NCBI RefSeq assembly: GCF_040419245.1
Contig: NZ_JAZHOH010000001.1
Span: 1,984,001-2,048,000, forward strand
Reading direction: 5' to 3'
Length of the DNA: 64,000 bases
Origin: Ewingella sp. CoE-038-23
GTDB taxonomy: Bacteria > Pseudomonadota > Gammaproteobacteria > Enterobacterales > Enterobacteriaceae
A program made the position numbers and the translations under genes. Position 1 is the first letter of the stretch; every line of letters starts with the position of its first letter. Positions 37,092 through 46,307 of the stretch are shown here, piece by piece. The notes under the pieces were generated by a model. That model was not told the DNA's origin. It did no database searches and saw only the letters and a list, made by a program, of their open reading frames with translations.

Positions 37092-38486
37092 ATGGCGGCA
37101 ACACGCACTGAAAAGGACTCAATGGGGCCTATCGATGTACCGGCTGATAAACTCTGGGGGGCACAGACTCAGCGCTCTCTCGAGCACTTCCGTATTTCCT
37201 CCGAAAAGATGCCTGAGGCACTGATCCACGCACTGGCGCAGACCAAACGCGCAGCGGCCAGCGTCAATCTGGATTTGGGCCTGCTGCCGAAAGAGCGCGC
37301 TGATGCGATCATTGCCGCCGCCGACGAAGTGCTGGCTGGCAAGCATCCTACCGAATTCCCGCTGGCTATCTGGCAGACAGGTTCCGGCACCCAAACCAAC
37401 ATGAACATGAATGAAGTGCTGGCTAACCGGGCAAGCGAGATCCTCGGCGGCGAGCGTGGAGAAGGGCGCAAGGTTCACCCGAACGATGATGTGAACAAGA
37501 GCCAAAGCTCGAATGACGTCTTCCCGACGGCGATGCACGTCGCCGCCGTCATTGAGCTGCGCGAAACGCTGCTGCCTGAGTTGAAAGAGCTGCACAAGAC
37601 GCTGGCGGCGAAATCCGAGGCTTTCAAAGATATCGTCAAGATTGGCCGTACCCACCTGCAAGACGCCACGCCGCTGACGCTCGGCCAAGAGATCTCTGGC
37701 TGGGTGGCAATGCTGGCCCACAGCATGGTGCATATCGAAGCCAGTATCCCGCACATTGCAGAATTAGCCTTGGGCGGCACGGCGGTTGGTACAGGGTTGA
37801 ACACCCATCCTGAGTACGCGGTGCGCGTCGCCAAAGCCTTGGCCGAAGAGACTAAACAGCCGTTCGTCACCGCGCCGAATAAGTTTGAAGCGCTGGCGAC
37901 CTGCGACGCTCTGGTGCAAGGCCACGGCGCGTTGAAAGGCTTGGCGGCGTCGCTGATGAAAATCGCCAATGATGTGCGTTGGTTGTCTTCCGGCCCGCGC
38001 TGCGGCATAGGCGAGATTTCCATCCCTGAAAATGAGCCGGGCAGCTCCATCATGCCGGGTAAAGTGAACCCAACCCAGTGCGAAGCCATGACCATGCTGT
38101 GCGCACAGGTGCTGGGTAACGACGTGGCGATCAACATCGGCGGCGCGTCGGGCAACTTCGAGCTGAACGTCTTCCGACCAATGGTCATTCACAACTTCCT
38201 GCAATCCATTCGCCTGCTGGCCGACGGCATGCGCGGCTTTAACGAGCACTGCGCCGTAGGCATCGAACCCGTCCGCGACCGTATTACCCAGCTACTCAAC
38301 GAGTCGCTGATGCTGGTTACCGCGCTCAACACCCATATCGGTTACGACAAAGCGGCTGAAATCGCCAAAAAAGCGCACAAAGAGGGGCTAACCTTGAAAG
38401 GCTCTGCGCTGAAACTGGGTTATTTGACCGAAGCCGAGTTCGACGAGTGGGTTAAGCCGGAGGATATGGTGGGGAGCATGAAGTAG
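37092..38486 (+). CDS. fumC: Class II fumarate hydratase
   Basis: Iron-independent fumarase of the citric acid cycle, a tetramer. The 464-residue protein has the superfamily signature [15 protein letters not shown] near residue 317 with the catalytic serine, and the conserved [13 protein letters not shown] and [16 protein letters not shown] regions. AGGAGA precedes the ATG. In E. coli fumC is induced by SoxS; I could not identify a SoxS box in the 268-bp manA-fumC gap. No fumA lies between manA and fumC here. Confidence 0.97.
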   Translation: MAATRTEKDSMGPIDVPADKLWGAQTQRSLEHFRISSEKMPEALIHALAQTKRAAASVNLDLGLLPKERADAIIAAADEVLAGKHPTEFPLAIWQTGSGTQTNMNMNEVLANRASEILGGERGEGRKVHPNDDVNKSQSSNDVFPTAMHVAAVIELRETLLPELKELHKTLAAKSEAFKDIVKIGRTHLQDATPLTLGQEISGWVAMLAHSMVHIEASIPHIAELALGGTAVGTGLNTHPEYAVRVAKALAEETKQPFVTAPNKFEALATCDALVQGHGALKGLAASLMKIANDVRWLSSGPRCGIGEISIPENEPGSSIMPGKVNPTQCEAMTMLCAQVLGNDVAINIGGASGNFELNVFRPMVIHNFLQSIRLLADGMRGFNEHCAVGIEPVRDRITQLLNESLMLVTALNTHIGYDKAAEIAKKAHKEGLTLKGSALKLGYLTEAEFDEWVKPEDMVGSMK

Positions 38487-38499
38487 GTTGTAAACTTGG

Positions 38500-38815
38500 G
38501 GCAGTTTTGGGGCCCCTTTTTAAATTCAACTTCAAATTCAAGGTCGTGGGCGTCGGCCCACACCGACCAAGGGAGGCGTAAACGCGCCTCCCTTGGAACC
38601 CTGCGTTTTTTCTGTTGTGAGATCGAGGCTGCGCAGGGTTGGAATGGACGTGTTTCAGGCACTTTAGTGATCGTCGCGAAGTGCCGCCGCTTAGGCGGTT
38701 CCCTCGCTGCGGGATTCCAACCCGCGTAAAATAACACGCGGTTTTCCACCTCTTGCTCGGCGTCACTTCTGAACGCGACTTACAGGCTTCTCAACCGTGC
38801 CTTTTCAGTGGGTTT
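38500..38815 (+). repeat. Modular hairpin repeat, copy 4 (alleles b/x)
   Basis: Starts about 14 bp after the fumC stop. It holds the AT-rich AAATTC edge, H1 (GTGGGCgtcgGCCCAC), H2 allele b (AAGGGAGGCG 38569-38578 with CGCCTCCCTT 38585-38594), the CCTGCG/CGCAGG stem, the core GCCGCCGCTTAGGCGG, H5 allele x (GCGGGattccaaCCCGC), and the tail. It is the only copy that joins b with x, and it runs directly into two CT-rich palindromic repeats. Confidence 0.85.
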
Positions 38816-38945
38816 GACTTTGCTCCCTCTCCTTTTTAAGGAGAGGGCTGGGGTGAGGTTTGCCTCAGCACAACCGTTCCAGTAGGTTTGGTCTTTGCTC
38901 CTCCCCCTGAAAAGGGGGAGGCTGGGAGGGGGTATTGCAGCAAAC
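38816..38945. repeat. Two CT-rich palindromic repeats at the tail of copy 4
   Basis: The first (about 38819-38863) is TTTGCTCCCTCTCC-ttttta-aGGAGAGGG followed by CTGGGGTGAGGTTTGC. The second (about 38893-38939) is TTTGCTCCTCCCCCTgaaaAGGGGGAGGCTGGGAGGGGG. Each is a hairpin with a conserved GCTGGG flank. Related copies sit at 59339-59450. Elements with CTCACCCCAGCCCTCTCC text are known to me as common intergenic repeats in gammaproteobacteria. They fill the gap to the tus stop. Confidence 0.8.
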
Positions 38946-38959
38946 TCAGTAGCTTAAAC

Positions 38960-39913
38960 TCAGCTCTCAACAACTTGATCAGCCGACCAATCCGTATATA
39001 AATGCAGCCGCTTTATTAGCAAGTTCAGCGACTGCGCTTCGGGCTTATATTTGTGCTTCACGGCACTCACATCGTAATCATGCAGCTCGCCAAGCTTGGG
39101 CACTTGCACATTGGGTGACTTCAAACAGAGGGCGATGAGGGGCAGTGGGCAGGGGTGCTGAACTTGCTTCTGGCTATTGCGATACCACACGCGGGCGATG
39201 GGCTGGACCTTTACCGGGCGCTTAATCTTCAAAATAGCATGTTCCGGAATGCGCTTTACGTCATTGATTTCACGAGTGACGTTATCCATCCACTGCTCAC
39301 GGCTGTAAGGCGGCACCGAGCGACCGGCTTTCAGGCTCTTGTCTAACTGGGCCAGAACATCATCGCGGCTGACATTCTTGATGATGTGCTTATTCGCCCA
39401 ACCGAAGCGCACTGAATCCGGGTCATTCAAATAAGAAATCGTGCGATAGGCATTCAAGGTAATCAGACCGCGCAGGTGAGTGTGCACAAATTCAAAACGC
39501 TGCTCGCGGGCAAGACCGGATTCCACGGTAACAATATGTTCCAGCTCGGCTTTCAGCTTATTCACTTCCTCTATCAACAGCAGGGCGGCCTGATGTTCTG
39601 CAGCATCAACGGCATAGCACAGCACGCCGGGCAGGCGGACGGCGGACTTACTGCTAACATTCTCCCCCTGATGGTGAATAAACAGATTCTGGAAATGCTG
39701 CAGCGCCAGCTGCTGCGCGGCTTCACCGACGTAAGGCGTCACCTGAATACGGTCGGCAGGGTTGTGCTCCTCGCCTTTGGCGATCTCCGGCAGGCTGAAA
39801 ACCCGCGCCTGGATAAGCTCCAACTGCTTTAACAAACGGCTGAGATCGCCAAGTGCCAGTTCTAACTCATTGAAACAACTGTTCATTCGCCCAATTAGGT
39901 CGTAATTCGCCAT
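38960..39913 (-). CDS. tus: DNA replication terminus site-binding protein Tus
   Basis: Monomeric contrahelicase that binds Ter sites and halts replication forks from one side. The 317-residue protein is near the E. coli length (309) and shows family segments such as LRGLITLNAYRTI, VRFGWANKHIIKNV, and the interdomain beta-strand region IKRPVKVQPIARVWY that contacts DNA. The ATG at 39913 has GGAGG upstream. A Ter site overlaps the promoter region, as in E. coli, where Tus represses itself. Confidence 0.96.
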   Translation of the reverse strand: MANYDLIGRMNSCFNELELALGDLSRLLKQLELIQARVFSLPEIAKGEEHNPADRIQVTPYVGEAAQQLALQHFQNLFIHHQGENVSSKSAVRLPGVLCYAVDAAEHQAALLLIEEVNKLKAELEHIVTVESGLAREQRFEFVHTHLRGLITLNAYRTISYLNDPDSVRFGWANKHIIKNVSRDDVLAQLDKSLKAGRSVPPYSREQWMDNVTREINDVKRIPEHAILKIKRPVKVQPIARVWYRNSQKQVQHPCPLPLIALCLKSPNVQVPKLGELHDYDVSAVKHKYKPEAQSLNLLIKRLHLYTDWSADQVVES

Positions 39914-39921
39914 ACCGCCTC

Positions 39922-39944
39922 CATTTAGTTACAACATACAATAT
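39922..39944 (-). other. Ter site (TerB-like) in the tus promoter
   Basis: On the minus strand the 16-mer GTATGTTGTAACTAAA (39924-39939) is identical to positions 6-21 of E. coli TerB, including the G:C pair 6 needed for the locked fork block. The non-permissive end faces higher coordinates, so leftward-moving forks are stopped. It begins 9 bp upstream of the tus ATG, which fits autorepression. Confidence 0.93.
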
Positions 39945-40020
39945 AGTCGAAAAGTGAAAAGGTGCACAACTCATCTTCTGAGACGTTTTTAAGGTTGAGG
40001 AAATTTTGTCTGGCAGAAAG

Positions 40021-40040
40021 AAAAGGGCGCGAACGCCCTT
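40021..40040 (-). terminator. Terminator of ynfM
   Basis: On the minus strand AAGGGCG-ttc-GCGCCCTT is followed by a T-rich stretch (TTTTC). It lies between the ynfM stop and the tus promoter and so also insulates tus. Confidence 0.75.
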
Positions 40041-40052
40041 AGATGGAGGAAG

Positions 40053-41357
40053 TTACTTAACGGCGACTTGTCTAGATTCGGCGAGATGCATCAGACGGAA
40101 ACCGACCAGCACGGCGACGGCAAGCATCAGGCAGATAAAGGTGGTGATGCCATTCCAGCCGAAGCTGTGCCAGAAATATCCGCCCAAGGTCCCGGCCACG
40201 CTGGAACCGGCGTAGTAGGAGAATAAATAGAGTGATGAAGCCTGACCTTTGGCGCGGCGCGCGCGGCGGCCGATCCAGCCACTGGCAACCGAGTGGGCCG
40301 CGAAGAACCCGCCGGTGAACAGCACCATGCCGATGAAAATGCTCCAGACAGCGGGCAAAGCGGTGATCAGAATGCCGACCAGCATCAGGCCGATTGACCC
40401 TAGCAGGACAGGGCCGCGACCATAAACCCCGGTCAACGCGCCCGCTTTCGGTGAGCTATAGGTTCCCATCAAGTACACCACTGACAGCACGCCAACCACC
40501 GCCTGACTCAGATGATAAGGGGTGCCGAGCAGGCGATAACCAATGTAGTTAAACATGGTCACGAAGCTACCCATGATCAGAAAACCTTCGAGGAACAGCA
40601 GCGGCAGGCCGCTATCGCGCCAATGCAGTTTGAAATTGATCGCCAGTTTGCGAGGCTTCAGCGAGCTGGCCCTAAAGTGTTTGGAAGGGGGCAGAATGCG
40701 CCAGAACATAATGGCGGAGCATAAAGCAAACAGCCCAATCACGGCGACGGCCACCCGCCAGGAGAAGAAATCAGTCAAGACGCCGGTCACCAGTCGGCCA
40801 CTCATGCCGCCAATAGAGTTACCGCTGATATACAGGCCCATCGAAAAGGCCACCACGCTCGGGTGAATCTCTTCGCTTAAATAGGTCATGGCGACGGCGG
40901 CCACGCCGCTGAGGGAGAGGCCTATCAGTGCCCGCATCACCAAGATGCCGTTCCAGCTCTGCATAAAGGCGCAAATCAGGGTACATCCTGCGGCAAGCAT
41001 CAGTGCCACCACCATCACCGATTTACGCCCCACGGCGTCGGACACCGGGCCTGTGAACAACAGGCCAATGGCCATTAATCCGGTTGAGGCTGACAAAGAG
41101 AGGCTACTGGCCGCCGGTGACACGCCAAACTCTTGCGATAACACGGGCAAAATCGGCTGAACGCAGTAGAGCAGGGCAAAAGTTGCCAGACCGGCGGAGA
41201 ACAGCGCCAGCGTCACGCGGATAAACTGCGGCGTGCCACGTTTAATAAAAGGTGTTTTGCTTAAAGGAGTGGTCGGTGTGGCCGGCATTAAGTCGTCATC
41301 GTTAACTGACAGCCGATCTTCATTGAGAGTGGCGGTTTTTCGCCCTGCGATGTTCAC
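40053..41357 (-). CDS. ynfM: MFS transporter (YnfM type)
   Basis: A 434-residue, 12-helix major facilitator. It has the loop 2-3 motif GPVSDAVGRKSV and the segment RGTPQFIRVTLALFSAGLAT shared with E. coli YnfM (417). In E. coli YnfM has been linked to arabinose and drug efflux, but the substrate is not firm. It is divergent from a LysR gene equivalent to ynfL, with a 9-bp dyad between, so the pair forms a typical LysR-regulated unit. Confidence 0.88.
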   Translation of the reverse strand: MNIAGRKTATLNEDRLSVNDDDLMPATPTTPLSKTPFIKRGTPQFIRVTLALFSAGLATFALLYCVQPILPVLSQEFGVSPAASSLSLSASTGLMAIGLLFTGPVSDAVGRKSVMVVALMLAAGCTLICAFMQSWNGILVMRALIGLSLSGVAAVAMTYLSEEIHPSVVAFSMGLYISGNSIGGMSGRLVTGVLTDFFSWRVAVAVIGLFALCSAIMFWRILPPSKHFRASSLKPRKLAINFKLHWRDSGLPLLFLEGFLIMGSFVTMFNYIGYRLLGTPYHLSQAVVGVLSVVYLMGTYSSPKAGALTGVYGRGPVLLGSIGLMLVGILITALPAVWSIFIGMVLFTGGFFAAHSVASGWIGRRARRAKGQASSLYLFSYYAGSSVAGTLGGYFWHSFGWNGITTFICLMLAVAVLVGFRLMHLAESRQVAVK

Positions 41358-41390
41358 TGAGTTTCCTTAGCGAGAGCCAAATTAATACAA

Positions 41391-41426
41391 AAAAGATGTA
41401 AAAATTTTATCAGTGGGACATCTTTT
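41391..41426. promoter_or_regulatory. Inverted repeat in the ynfM-ynfL divergent region
   Basis: AAAAGATGT (41391-41399) and ACATCTTTT (41418-41426) are perfect 9-bp arms with an 18-base spacer. The place, between a LysR gene and its divergent neighbour, suggests the regulator's own binding site. Confidence 0.55.
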
Positions 41427-41480
41427 GTCTAATATATTAATCTCTGTTGATTAAGACGTTAAACCTCTCAATGGATAATT

Positions 41481-42386
41481 ATGAATAACATTGAACTTCG
41501 CCATTTACGCTATTTTATTGCTGTTGCCGACGAGCTGCATTTTGGCCGCGCGGCGGAGCGCCTGCATATTTCGCAACCGCCGCTAAGTCAGCAGATTCAA
41601 TCACTTGAAGCCACGATTGGGGCTAAGCTGCTTAATCGCAATAATCGGAATGTCAGCCTGACCCAAGCCGGAGAGGCGTTCTTAAAAGAGGCGCGCCAGA
41701 TCATCAGCCGGGTGCAAGACGCTTCGCTGCAAGCGTCGAAAATCCATCAGGGGATTGCCGGCAATCTGACGCTGGGCTTGACCTCTTCCGCGCCGTTTCT
41801 GCGTCGCGTTCAGCGCACTATTCAACGCTTTCACCTGCAATATCCCGAAGTGAACATTCGGATAGAAGAGATGAATAGCACCCAGCAGATCGAACCTTTA
41901 TTGGAAGGAAGGATCGACCTTGGGATCATGCGTAATCGCCAACTGCCGGAGGTTTTGCACCATCAACTGCTGCTCTCTGAGTCGCTGGTAGCCGTGGTGC
42001 ATGAGGACAATCCGCTGGTGAACCTTCCTGAAGGTGAGCTGACTTTTCAGCACCTGGCTGACCAGCCTTTTGTGTTTTTCTCCAAGGATTCGGGAACATC
42101 GATGTATGACGATATTCGCGCCTTGCTCGGTTCCCACGGCATCACGCCCTTTATTACTCAGGAAGTGGGCGAGCCATTAACCATTATAGGTCTGGTGTCG
42201 GCGGGGCTGGGCGTGTCGATTTTACCTGCGGCTTATTTGCGCATTCAGGTGGACGGCGTGCGCTATTTGCGTTTCGGCAAGCAGCAGGGAAACACGCAGG
42301 TTTGGATGGTCAATCACCGTCATCGCGAGCTCAGTGCGCCAGCGACCGCTTTTATGAAACTTATGATGCAGGATAAAAATCCGTGA
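41481..42386 (+). CDS. ynfL: LysR-type transcriptional regulator (YnfL)
   Basis: A 301-residue LysR regulator with the opening IELRHLRYFIAVADELHFG and the helix-turn-helix FGRAAERLHISQPPLSQQIQ. The effector domain contains FVFFSKDSGTSMYDDI and GEPLTIIGLVSAGLGVSILP, close to E. coli YnfL. It probably controls ynfM. ATG at 41481 with a weak ribosome site. Co-inducer unknown. Confidence 0.88.
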   Translation: MNNIELRHLRYFIAVADELHFGRAAERLHISQPPLSQQIQSLEATIGAKLLNRNNRNVSLTQAGEAFLKEARQIISRVQDASLQASKIHQGIAGNLTLGLTSSAPFLRRVQRTIQRFHLQYPEVNIRIEEMNSTQQIEPLLEGRIDLGIMRNRQLPEVLHHQLLLSESLVAVVHEDNPLVNLPEGELTFQHLADQPFVFFSKDSGTSMYDDIRALLGSHGITPFITQEVGEPLTIIGLVSAGLGVSILPAAYLRIQVDGVRYLRFGKQQGNTQVWMVNHRHRELSAPATAFMKLMMQDKNP

Positions 42387-42539
42387 AACCGCTGTTTTTA
42401 CAGTCAATTCTTAAAGGGTTTTAATTCAATATGTGCACCAAATCACATAACGAATCAAATAGTTGACGACATATAGCAAAAACCCCACCATAGCCATTAA
42501 TCTTTATTTTGAAGCGCGAAAAATAACGGAGTTTTTTCT

Positions 42540-43760
42540 GTGATCCCTGATGGGCAGCCTGGGCATATTGATCAAATAAAGCAAACGAACGTCGGTGCCG
42601 TATACCGGCTGATAGATCAGTTTGGACCCATTTCGCGTATCGAGCTGTCGAAAAAAGCGCAGCTTGCCCCCGCCAGTATTACCAAGATTGTTCGTGAACT
42701 GTTACAAGCTCATTTGGTGCAAGAAACTGAGTTTCAGGAGCCGGGCAGTCGCGGGCGTCCTGCTATCGGCTTGGTGCTCGACACTAATGCTTGGCACTAC
42801 CTTTCTGCGCGCATCAGCTTAGGGGCAATTACCCTCGGGCTGCGTGATCTAAGCAGTAAACTGGTGGTTGAAGAAGAACTGGCTCTGCCCGCCGCGGCGG
42901 ATAAACCTCTGCTTGAGCGCATTGTCGCTGAAATCGATCAATTCTTTATCCGTCACCAGCGCAAACTAGAGCGCCTCACCGCCATCGCGATTACCTTGCC
43001 CGGCATGATCAATGCGCGGGAAGGGGTGGTGCATCGCATGCCGTTTTACGCCGACGTCGATGAAATGCCGCTCGGCGCAGCGCTGGAAGCCCATACCGGC
43101 CTGCCGGTTTTCGTGCAGCATGATATTGGCGCCTGGACCATGGCCGAAGCCTTATATGGCGCCTCTCGCGGTAGTCAAAACGTGATTCAGGTGGTTATCG
43201 ACCACAATGTCGGCGCAGGGGTGATCACCGGCGGCCGAGTGCTACACAGCGGTAGCAGCAGCGTGGTGGAAATGGGCCATACGCAGGTCGATCCTTACGG
43301 CAAACGCTGCTATTGCGGCAATCACGGCTGTCTCGAAACCGTCGCCAGCACTGATAATATTCTTGAGTTGGTTCGCCAGCGATTAACTCAGGCGGTCAAC
43401 TCCAGCCTGCAGGGAATTCCGCTGACAATTGAGGCGGTATGCGACGCGGCAAATCGCGGCGACCAGCTGGCCCGCGATGTAATTATTAATGTCGGCCATA
43501 GCGTAGGGCGGATCCTCGCCATCATGGTTAACTTGTTTAATCCTGAGAAAATATTGATCGGCTCGCCGCTTAATTTTGCCAAAGAAATTCTCCATCCGGC
43601 AATAATGTCCTGCATTCAACAGCAGTCTCTGCCGGCTTATAGCGAAAATATAAAACTCGAATCCACTGAGTTTTATAACAAAGGCACCATGCCGGGCGCG
43701 GCATTAGTCAAAGACGCGCTGTATAACGGCTCTCTGTTAATTCAACTGCTACAAGGTTAA
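42540..43760 (+). CDS. mlc: Mlc (DgsA), glucose-responsive ROK repressor
   Basis: Global repressor of ptsG, ptsHI, malT and manXYZ; it is inactivated by binding dephosphorylated EIICB-Glc at the membrane. The 406-residue ROK protein equals E. coli Mlc in length. It has the helix-turn-helix KAQLAPASITKIVRELLQA, the ROK core (HDIGAWTMAEALYGASRG, HNVGAGVI), and the zinc site CYCGNHGC. The start is GTG at 42540 with GGAG upstream, as in E. coli. Neighbour ynfK follows, conserved. Confidence 0.97.
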   Translation: MIPDGQPGHIDQIKQTNVGAVYRLIDQFGPISRIELSKKAQLAPASITKIVRELLQAHLVQETEFQEPGSRGRPAIGLVLDTNAWHYLSARISLGAITLGLRDLSSKLVVEEELALPAAADKPLLERIVAEIDQFFIRHQRKLERLTAIAITLPGMINAREGVVHRMPFYADVDEMPLGAALEAHTGLPVFVQHDIGAWTMAEALYGASRGSQNVIQVVIDHNVGAGVITGGRVLHSGSSSVVEMGHTQVDPYGKRCYCGNHGCLETVASTDNILELVRQRLTQAVNSSLQGIPLTIEAVCDAANRGDQLARDVIINVGHSVGRILAIMVNLFNPEKILIGSPLNFAKEILHPAIMSCIQQQSLPAYSENIKLESTEFYNKGTMPGAALVKDALYNGSLLIQLLQG

Positions 43761-43966
43761 TTATTGGTATGAATTAACCTTGTAGGTTTCCCGCCAATAT
43801 AATAAAAATCCTAAATTCAAACTTCTGTTTGCCAGTGGACAAAACATTGCGCTAACGCAAATCGTTATCGATTGGTATCGCCTAGACTTTCCCCTGTACA
43901 TTGTCTCAGGCGCACTCGCCGGAGATAAATCCTCAGTTAAACGGAAGATCCTGGAGCCAACATTCC

Positions 43967-44653
43967 ATGTTAACGCACTTTTTCGTCACGGGTACGGACG
44001 CTCGCGTAGGTAAAACCATCGTGACGCGTGCTTTGCTACAGGCTTTAGCCGCGCAGGGGCACTGCGCATTGGGCTATAAACCGATTGCGACAGGGAGTCA
44101 GGAACTGGCAGATGGCATTCGAAATAAAGATGCCGTGATACTGCAAAATTCATCTTCTATTTCTTACCCTTATGACAAAATAACGCCGCTGGCACTGTTA
44201 GATGAAGATATTTATGCCAGTAATACGCCAGATAATGTGTTTGAAATAATGACCTCTGGCCTGAAGTTTATGCGTCAGGGCGGTGATATTGTGGTGGTTG
44301 AAGGCTGTGATGGCTGGAGAACCTTGATCACCCCCGATCGTTTTTATTCTGATTGGGTTCGTCTGGAAAATATTCCGGTTATTTTAGTCGTGGGTATTCA
44401 AGAGGGTTGCGTGAGCCACGCCTTATTAAGTGCTCAGGCTATTAATACCGATGGGTTATCGTTAGCGGGCTGGGTCGCCAATCGTATTAACCCTTGCCTT
44501 GCGCATTATCAGCAAACAATTGATGCCATTAGCCATAATATTTCAGCGCCGCTGCTGGGGGAAATTCCCTATTTACCGCGCGCTGAATCTCGCGATATGG
44601 CGAAATATATCGATTTATCCCTGCTGCCTATTGGTCATAGCAAGACTGCCTGA
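43967..44653 (+). CDS. ynfK: Dethiobiotin synthase paralogue (BioD2/YnfK)
   Basis: ATP-dependent carboxylase-type P-loop protein of 228 residues (E. coli YnfK 231). The P-loop GTDARVGKTI near residue 7, KPIATGSQ, and VVEGCDGWRTL match the dethiobiotin synthase family. The start at 43967 places the P-loop at the family position; a longer frame to 43901 is not conserved. BioD normally reads GTDTEVGKT, so the Asp-Ala variant and the second gene copy leave its physiological role uncertain. It follows mlc, as in E. coli. Confidence 0.85.
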   Translation: MLTHFFVTGTDARVGKTIVTRALLQALAAQGHCALGYKPIATGSQELADGIRNKDAVILQNSSSISYPYDKITPLALLDEDIYASNTPDNVFEIMTSGLKFMRQGGDIVVVEGCDGWRTLITPDRFYSDWVRLENIPVILVVGIQEGCVSHALLSAQAINTDGLSLAGWVANRINPCLAHYQQTIDAISHNISAPLLGEIPYLPRAESRDMAKYIDLSLLPIGHSKTA

Positions 44654-44682
44654 TTCATTGCAGTGAAAGTGACCACTTTTCG

Positions 44683-44717
44683 CCCCGCCGGATGGCTCTC
44701 ATCCGGCGGGGCTTTTT
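44683..44717 (+). terminator. Terminator after ynfK
   Basis: CCCGCCGGATG pairs with CATCCGGCGGG around a 5-base loop and is followed by GCTTTTTC. It is 30 bp after the stop. Confidence 0.88.
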
Positions 44718-44816
44718 CAATTTCGTTAGCACGCGACCGATAAACCTTCCCGCAATCTCGCTGATATACTGCAAAATTCATCCTCGACTGAAACATAAGA
44801 ACAACAGATTAAGCCT

Positions 44817-46307
44817 ATGAATCAGACTGCTTTCGTCCCCTTAGTCAGCCACAAGCGCCGCCCCCTTATCCTGATCGCCTGCATGTTGTCGATGTTTATG
44901 GCGGCAGTCGAAGCCACCATTGTGGCGACCGCCATGCCCACCATCATTGCCGATTTGGGCGGGTTCTCGCTGCTCGGCTGGGTGTTTGCGGTCTATCTGC
45001 TGACTCAGGCGATCACCGTGCCGATTTATGGCCGACTGGCAGATTTATACGGCTGCCGAAAGGTGTTTTTCATTGGTACTACGCTGTTTTTGATTGGCTC
45101 GGTGCTCTGTGGCTTCTCGCCGTCTTTGCCGTGGATGATTGGCTTCCGCGCCTTACAGGGTCTGGGCGCCGGAGCGATCACCCCGATTGCCACCACGCTG
45201 ATTGCTAATGTATATGGCCCGCAGGAGCGCGCCAAGGCGCAGGGCTACCTTGCTAGCGTGTGGGGCGTTTCAGCGATTGCCGGTCCACTGCTCGGCGCGT
45301 TTATCGTTTCGCATTTCCACTGGGCGGTCATTTTCTGGGTCAACGTGCCTTTAGGGCTGTTAGCCATGGCGATCCTGTGGCGCTTTTTACCGGCGGAAAG
45401 CCAGCGCAAGCAGCACATTCTGGACTTGGCCGGAACCACTTATCTGACCTTGTCGGTCGCCGCGCTATTACTTGCCATGCTGCAAGCTGAGGCTTTTGGC
45501 TACTGGGCCTTAGCGCTGGTTGCCTTCGCGCTGTTCACCGGCTGGCTGCTGGTTCGCCAAGAGCGCAAAGCTCCTGAGCCACTTTTCCCACTGGCCCTGT
45601 GGCAGAGCAAAGTGATTATCGCCGGGAATATTGGCGGGCTGGTGATTGGTGCCACCATGATGGGCATTAGCGCCTTTTTGCCGACCTTCGTGCAGGGGGT
45701 GATGGGCGGAACGCCCTTAGAGGCGGGCACCACGCTGGCGCTGATGTCTATCGGCTGGCCGTTGGCCAGTATGCTGAGTGGCAGAATTATGCACGCGACG
45801 TCATACCGCGCTACGGCGATGATCGGCGGTCTGCTATTGGTCAGCGGCAGCCTGATTTTACTGCTGTTATCGCCATCTTCCGGCCTGTGGTGGGCGCGAT
45901 TAGCGGCCTTAACTATCGGCGCGGGGATGGGGCTGTGTAACACCACGTTTTTGGTTTCGGTGCAAAATGCCGCCGAGCCAGCGATCCGCGGCATTGCCAC
46001 GGCGTCAACGGTGTTTACCCGCATGCTCGGGTCGGCCATTGGCACGGCGCTGCTTGGCGCAACCTTGAACCTTAATCTGGAAAAACGCCTGCCGAATATT
46101 AGCGATCCGGTGCAACAGTTGATGGAAAAAAGCCAGCGGGCCAATATCGACTCCGCCCAGCTCAGCATGATCACCGACAGCGTGGCGGCGTCGCTGCATT
46201 GGGTGTTTATCGTGGCGGCGGTGATTTCGGTGTTTGCGCTCGCCGCCGGAAGATTAATTCCGGCGGGAGAACGCCCGGTGGGCGCGGCGCAGCGGGAAGG
46301 GCAGTGA
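44817..46307 (+). CDS. MDR family MFS transporter (DHA2 type)
   Basis: A 496-residue drug:proton antiporter-type permease with about 14 membrane helices. It shows the loop 2-3 motif GRLADLYGCRKVF and motif C-like GVSAIAGPLLGAFIV in helix 5, typical of the EmrB/QacA group. The drug substrate is unknown and no membrane-fusion partner (EmrA type) is adjacent. Its TGA abuts, with no spacer, the convergent TAA of the sulfonate-binding protein gene. Confidence 0.85.
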   Translation: MNQTAFVPLVSHKRRPLILIACMLSMFMAAVEATIVATAMPTIIADLGGFSLLGWVFAVYLLTQAITVPIYGRLADLYGCRKVFFIGTTLFLIGSVLCGFSPSLPWMIGFRALQGLGAGAITPIATTLIANVYGPQERAKAQGYLASVWGVSAIAGPLLGAFIVSHFHWAVIFWVNVPLGLLAMAILWRFLPAESQRKQHILDLAGTTYLTLSVAALLLAMLQAEAFGYWALALVAFALFTGWLLVRQERKAPEPLFPLALWQSKVIIAGNIGGLVIGATMMGISAFLPTFVQGVMGGTPLEAGTTLALMSIGWPLASMLSGRIMHATSYRATAMIGGLLLVSGSLILLLLSPSSGLWWARLAALTIGAGMGLCNTTFLVSVQNAAEPAIRGIATASTVFTRMLGSAIGTALLGATLNLNLEKRLPNISDPVQQLMEKSQRANIDSAQLSMITDSVAASLHWVFIVAAVISVFALAAGRLIPAGERPVGAAQREGQ

